A DNA stretch of 64,000 nucleotides from Caldilineales bacterium (GTDB lineage Bacteria; Chloroflexota; Anaerolineae; J102): assembly GCA_019695115.1 (NCBI GenBank), contig JAIBAP010000005.1, positions 92,320-156,319 on the forward strand. Reading direction: 5' to 3'. The position numbers were made by a program, and so were the translations under genes. The notes under the pieces are model-generated. The model worked only from the letters and a program-made list of their open reading frames with translations, was not told the origin of the DNA and did not search any database. Below, in pieces: positions 61,712-64,000 of this stretch (positions are counted from its first letter, which is position 1; the number at the start of each line of letters is the position of its first letter).

Positions 61712-62991
61712 AAGCAATCAATCTCGAGCAGGTTGTCAAGTACTTCATCCCAACACAACCGCTAAGCGGCCAGAACTTGCGCTTTTGGTATGTCCCGAGA
61801 AGCGGTTTCATGCGAAATAAGATGGCTCTCGACCTGAAGATTAGCCCGGGTGTACCGAAGATGCTATTCGTCGGGCATCGCGGCAGCGGCAAGAGTACGG
61901 AACTGAACAAACTCGCTGAGGAAGTCAAGGATGTTTTTCATCCTCTCGGGTTCAGTGTGCGCGAGATCACGGGACGACCCAACCCGACCTATGAAGATTT
62001 CATGTTGGTGCTCAGCACGCAGCTGACGCGCGAGTGTATCGAAAGCAAGCTGACGCCAGCTCCACTGAGCGACCCGCTGCGACGAAAATGGGAAGACCTG
62101 CGCGACTGGTGGCGACAAGTGGTTGCGGGCGGATCGTTTTCAGTGCCATCGGAAGCTGAACTCTCCCTTCAGATCAGCACCTTGCTGGGGCAGGTGGAAG
62201 TCGGCGCCCGACAATCGTCCTTCACCCGTGACCGTATCAACGAGCAGATCAACCGGCAGATGCCGGAGCTGATCGGTTATCTCAACTGGGTGATAGGAGA
62301 AGCTGAGCGAAGCAGCGGCAAGAGATTGCTGGTGGTTGTGGAGGGGCTTGACAAGGTGGATCCCGCCTCGGCGTTGAGCATCTTTCGCGACCACACAGCG
62401 ACGATAACGGCGCCGCAGGCGACCATGATCTATACCTTCCCGATCGCACTCAGACATGCCGACGACTACAATGCCATTCGCCTCAGCTTTCCGCAGGTCT
62501 ACGTGTTGCCAAATCTCGCCACACGGCATCGAGACGGCACAGCCGACGAAGACGGGGCAACTTATCTGCGCAAGCTGGTGCTTCTACGCATGGAGGAGGG
62601 ACTCATCGAAACCGACGCCCTGGACCTGCTTGTGCATTCCAACGGCGGCATCCCCTCCTGGCTGGTGTTCCTGATGCGATCGGCAGCGCTGTATGCTCTG
62701 GCGAGGGATGAACAGGCCCGCACCATCACGATTGCAGATGCCAAGCAAGCTGTCAAAGAGTTGCGAACCGAAGGCATGGCCCCTCTTAGCCGGCAAGATC
62801 TGCAAGCGCTGCGCGCCCGCCATCGCGACCATAATCTGAGCAACGATCCTGGGGATCAGCGTTTACTCTACAACGGCAGTCTGATCGAATACGCTAATGA
62901 TGTCGCCTGGTGCGACGCGCATCCGGCCCTGTGGAGTGTACTGGAGCAAGAGGATGGCGAAGATTCACCCACCACCGACCCTGGGGACTGA
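61708..62991 (+). CDS. P-loop NTPase, STAND/AAA-like
   Basis: A 427-residue ATPase. Walker A is VGHRGSGKST (residues 55-64). Walker B is RLLVVVEGLDKVD (about 208-220), with Glu rather than the usual Asp preceding GLD. Between them lies a helical insertion (about 90-195). A sensor region (ATMIYTFPIALRH) and a winged-helix-like part (about 290-370, with LVHSNGGIPSWLVFLMRSA) follow. The C-terminal tail is acidic. This is the arrangement of the nucleotide-binding half of STAND proteins, but the usual sensor repeats are on the next gene instead. Codon use is slightly less GC-rich than its neighbours. It is followed at ten bases by a TPR gene. Confidence 0.78.
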   Translation: MKAINLEQVVKYFIPTQPLSGQNLRFWYVPRSGFMRNKMALDLKISPGVPKMLFVGHRGSGKSTELNKLAEEVKDVFHPLGFSVREITGRPNPTYEDFMLVLSTQLTRECIESKLTPAPLSDPLRRKWEDLRDWWRQVVAGGSFSVPSEAELSLQISTLLGQVEVGARQSSFTRDRINEQINRQMPELIGYLNWVIGEAERSSGKRLLVVVEGLDKVDPASALSIFRDHTATITAPQATMIYTFPIALRHADDYNAIRLSFPQVYVLPNLATRHRDGTADEDGATYLRKLVLLRMEEGLIETDALDLLVHSNGGIPSWLVFLMRSAALYALARDEQARTITIADAKQAVKELRTEGMAPLSRQDLQALRARHRDHNLSNDPGDQRLLYNGSLIEYANDVAWCDAHPALWSVLEQEDGEDSPTTDPGD

Positions 62992-63001
62992 GGCGCAAAC
63001 G

Positions 63002-64000
63002 ATGGCGGAAGGCGTGAATGGCGCCGATAGCACCTTCCAACGCCTGACCACTTTGCTGCGTCTGGCCGAAGGCGCCTGGGCGCTGGCTGTGTTCGAAGAT
63101 GGGGCGGTGCAACGCCGCATCACCGCTGAGTTGCGCACGACTCTGTCTCCCTTACCGGTGCTCGAACGGTCTCTTGTCGATCGCGGCCCCGATCCCCTAT
63201 CGATCCTGAACGAGATCACCGGCACTGACATCGAGGCGGCGCCGGTGGTTGTTTTCACGGGGGTAGGCAGCGCCCTTCCCGATCTGAGCGGCTATCTGGA
63301 CACCCAACGCGAAGCCCTGGCGCGACTGCCACACCGCCTCTTGTTCTGGGTAAGTGACTATGAGAAAGGGCGGCTTGCCGAAGAATCGCCCAATTTCTAC
63401 TCACGCTTGAGTGGTGTCTTTCGTTTTCCCGGTCGCGGGGACGGCGCGGTTGTGACAAGAGATGGGCGGGAGACGGCGCATCTGCCGGAGTCAATGGCCA
63501 CGGCCGGGCGGAGACGGCCATCACTGCCGGCATCCTCGGAAAACGAACGAGAGCGATTGATTGAGTTTCAGCGGGATCGCATCCATGATCTGCGCACACT
63601 GCCCCGGCCCGACTTCCGGGCGATCGGTGGTGCCTGGTACGATCTGGCCGGTTTGTATGAAGAGGCGTTGCCACGACGGTGGGCGGAGGCCGAAGCGGCC
63701 TATCTGGAGGCAGCCCGCGCCTATGCCGCCGGTTATGCCCACTGGCAAGCAGATGCCCTCTACCAGGCTGGGGACGCGGCGATGCGAGCCTATGCGCCGG
63801 CTGCGGCTTTGGAGCATTTGGACCAGGCCGTTACCCTCTTTCGACTACACGAAAATCACGAAGGAGAGGCCAACGTCCTCAAGGCCAAAGGCGACGTCCT
63901 CGCCTTCCTCGACCGCAGAGACGAAGCCCTCACCCACTACGATAACGCCTTCCGCCTCTTCCAACAGGTCGGCTCAAGCCTCGGTCAGGCCAACGTCCTC
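63002..64000 (+). CDS. TPR-repeat protein, partner of the NTPase (3' end outside window)
   Basis: The frame is open to the end of the window (333 residues visible). The N-terminal 150 residues are an alpha/beta domain with WALAVFEDGAVQRRITAEL, APVVVFTGVGSALPDL and HRLLFWVSDYEKGRLAE, of unknown family. The middle (about 215-270) is helical (EAAYLEAARAYAAGYAHWQADAL). From about residue 280, TPR units of the kinesin-light-chain type begin: ALEHLDQAVTLFRLHENHEGEANVL, then ALTHYDNAFRLFQQVGSSLGQANVL, repeating every 40 residues. The ATG at 63002 has GAGG eight bases upstream; an in-frame ATG at 62954, also with a GGAG, would overlap the NTPase by 38 bases. Confidence 0.75.
   Translation, partial: MAEGVNGADSTFQRLTTLLRLAEGAWALAVFEDGAVQRRITAELRTTLSPLPVLERSLVDRGPDPLSILNEITGTDIEAAPVVVFTGVGSALPDLSGYLDTQREALARLPHRLLFWVSDYEKGRLAEESPNFYSRLSGVFRFPGRGDGAVVTRDGRETAHLPESMATAGRRRPSLPASSENERERLIEFQRDRIHDLRTLPRPDFRAIGGAWYDLAGLYEEALPRRWAEAEAAYLEAARAYAAGYAHWQADALYQAGDAAMRAYAPAAALEHLDQAVTLFRLHENHEGEANVLKAKGDVLAFLDRRDEALTHYDNAFRLFQQVGSSLGQANVL

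Overview
The window is a GC-rich chromosomal segment that most resembles a member of the Chloroflexota (Anaerolineae/Caldilineae-like). The basis is a mix of traits, not a marker gene: lipoproteins with long Pro/Thr-rich linkers after the lipobox, glycoside-hydrolase-like domains fused to peptidoglycan-binding or LytM domains, LacI-controlled carbohydrate ABC operons, and a high density of short tandem repeats. No rRNA, tRNA, CRISPR array, transposase or prophage module was recognised.

Layout. 1-6.4 kb: the end of an unknown gene, a cupin, and a leftward three-gene operon of two large modular wall-associated proteins plus a small redoxin. 6.6-11.7 kb: a Xer-type recombinase, an unknown membrane protein, a CHAT caspase-like protease and a metallo-beta-lactamase-fold hydrolase. 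11.8-16.0 kb: ADP-forming acyl-CoA synthetase, biotin ligase and an unknown membrane protein. 16.2-20.5 kb: metallophosphoesterase, HEAT-repeat protein, a phasin-like protein with a clear promoter and terminator, and an amidohydrolase. 20.7-23.0 kb: a polyprenyl sugar-phosphate transferase with a family 2 glycosyltransferase. 23.2-31.7 kb: a solitary N6-adenine methyltransferase, TrmD, a CapA/LytM lipoprotein, a family 1 glycosyltransferase, a CBS-ACT protein and a degenerate phosphodiesterase.

31.7-45.4 kb is a coherent leftward maltodextrin locus. A LacI regulator has operators inside its own promoter. It is followed by a binding protein fused to a starch-binding-like module, MalF, MalG, a very large FG-GAP/ASPIC/di-haem peroxidase fusion, and three GH13 enzymes (two cytoplasmic, one lipoprotein). 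No MalK-type ATPase is present, so one from elsewhere must serve.

45.6-55.9 kb: a PLP-dependent decarboxylase/lyase, a cupin-type sugar isomerase, ClpB, a HoxEFU/NuoEFG-like NADH diaphorase and formate-tetrahydrofolate ligase. 56.0-61.5 kb: a second surface-glycan cluster (sugar-phosphate transferase, two GT4 enzymes, sulfatase-like hydrolase). 61.6-64.0 kb: a P-loop NTPase translationally coupled to a TPR protein that runs off the window, like a STAND NTPase split in two.

The most striking non-coding signal is a set of heptanucleotide tandem arrays (unit families GGAACAC/GCACCAC, CCAATCA/CCAATCT/CCAATAA, TCACGCC/TCACGTT, TGACCTC). Seven arrays sit just upstream of start codons, all with the A/C-rich strand as the mRNA strand. 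Others lie at gene 3' ends, where they supply the last codons and the stop. They resemble in form the short tandemly repeated repetitive (STRR) sequences known from cyanobacteria. Several other dispersed palindromes and 47- and 53-bp tandem arrays share the intergenic space.
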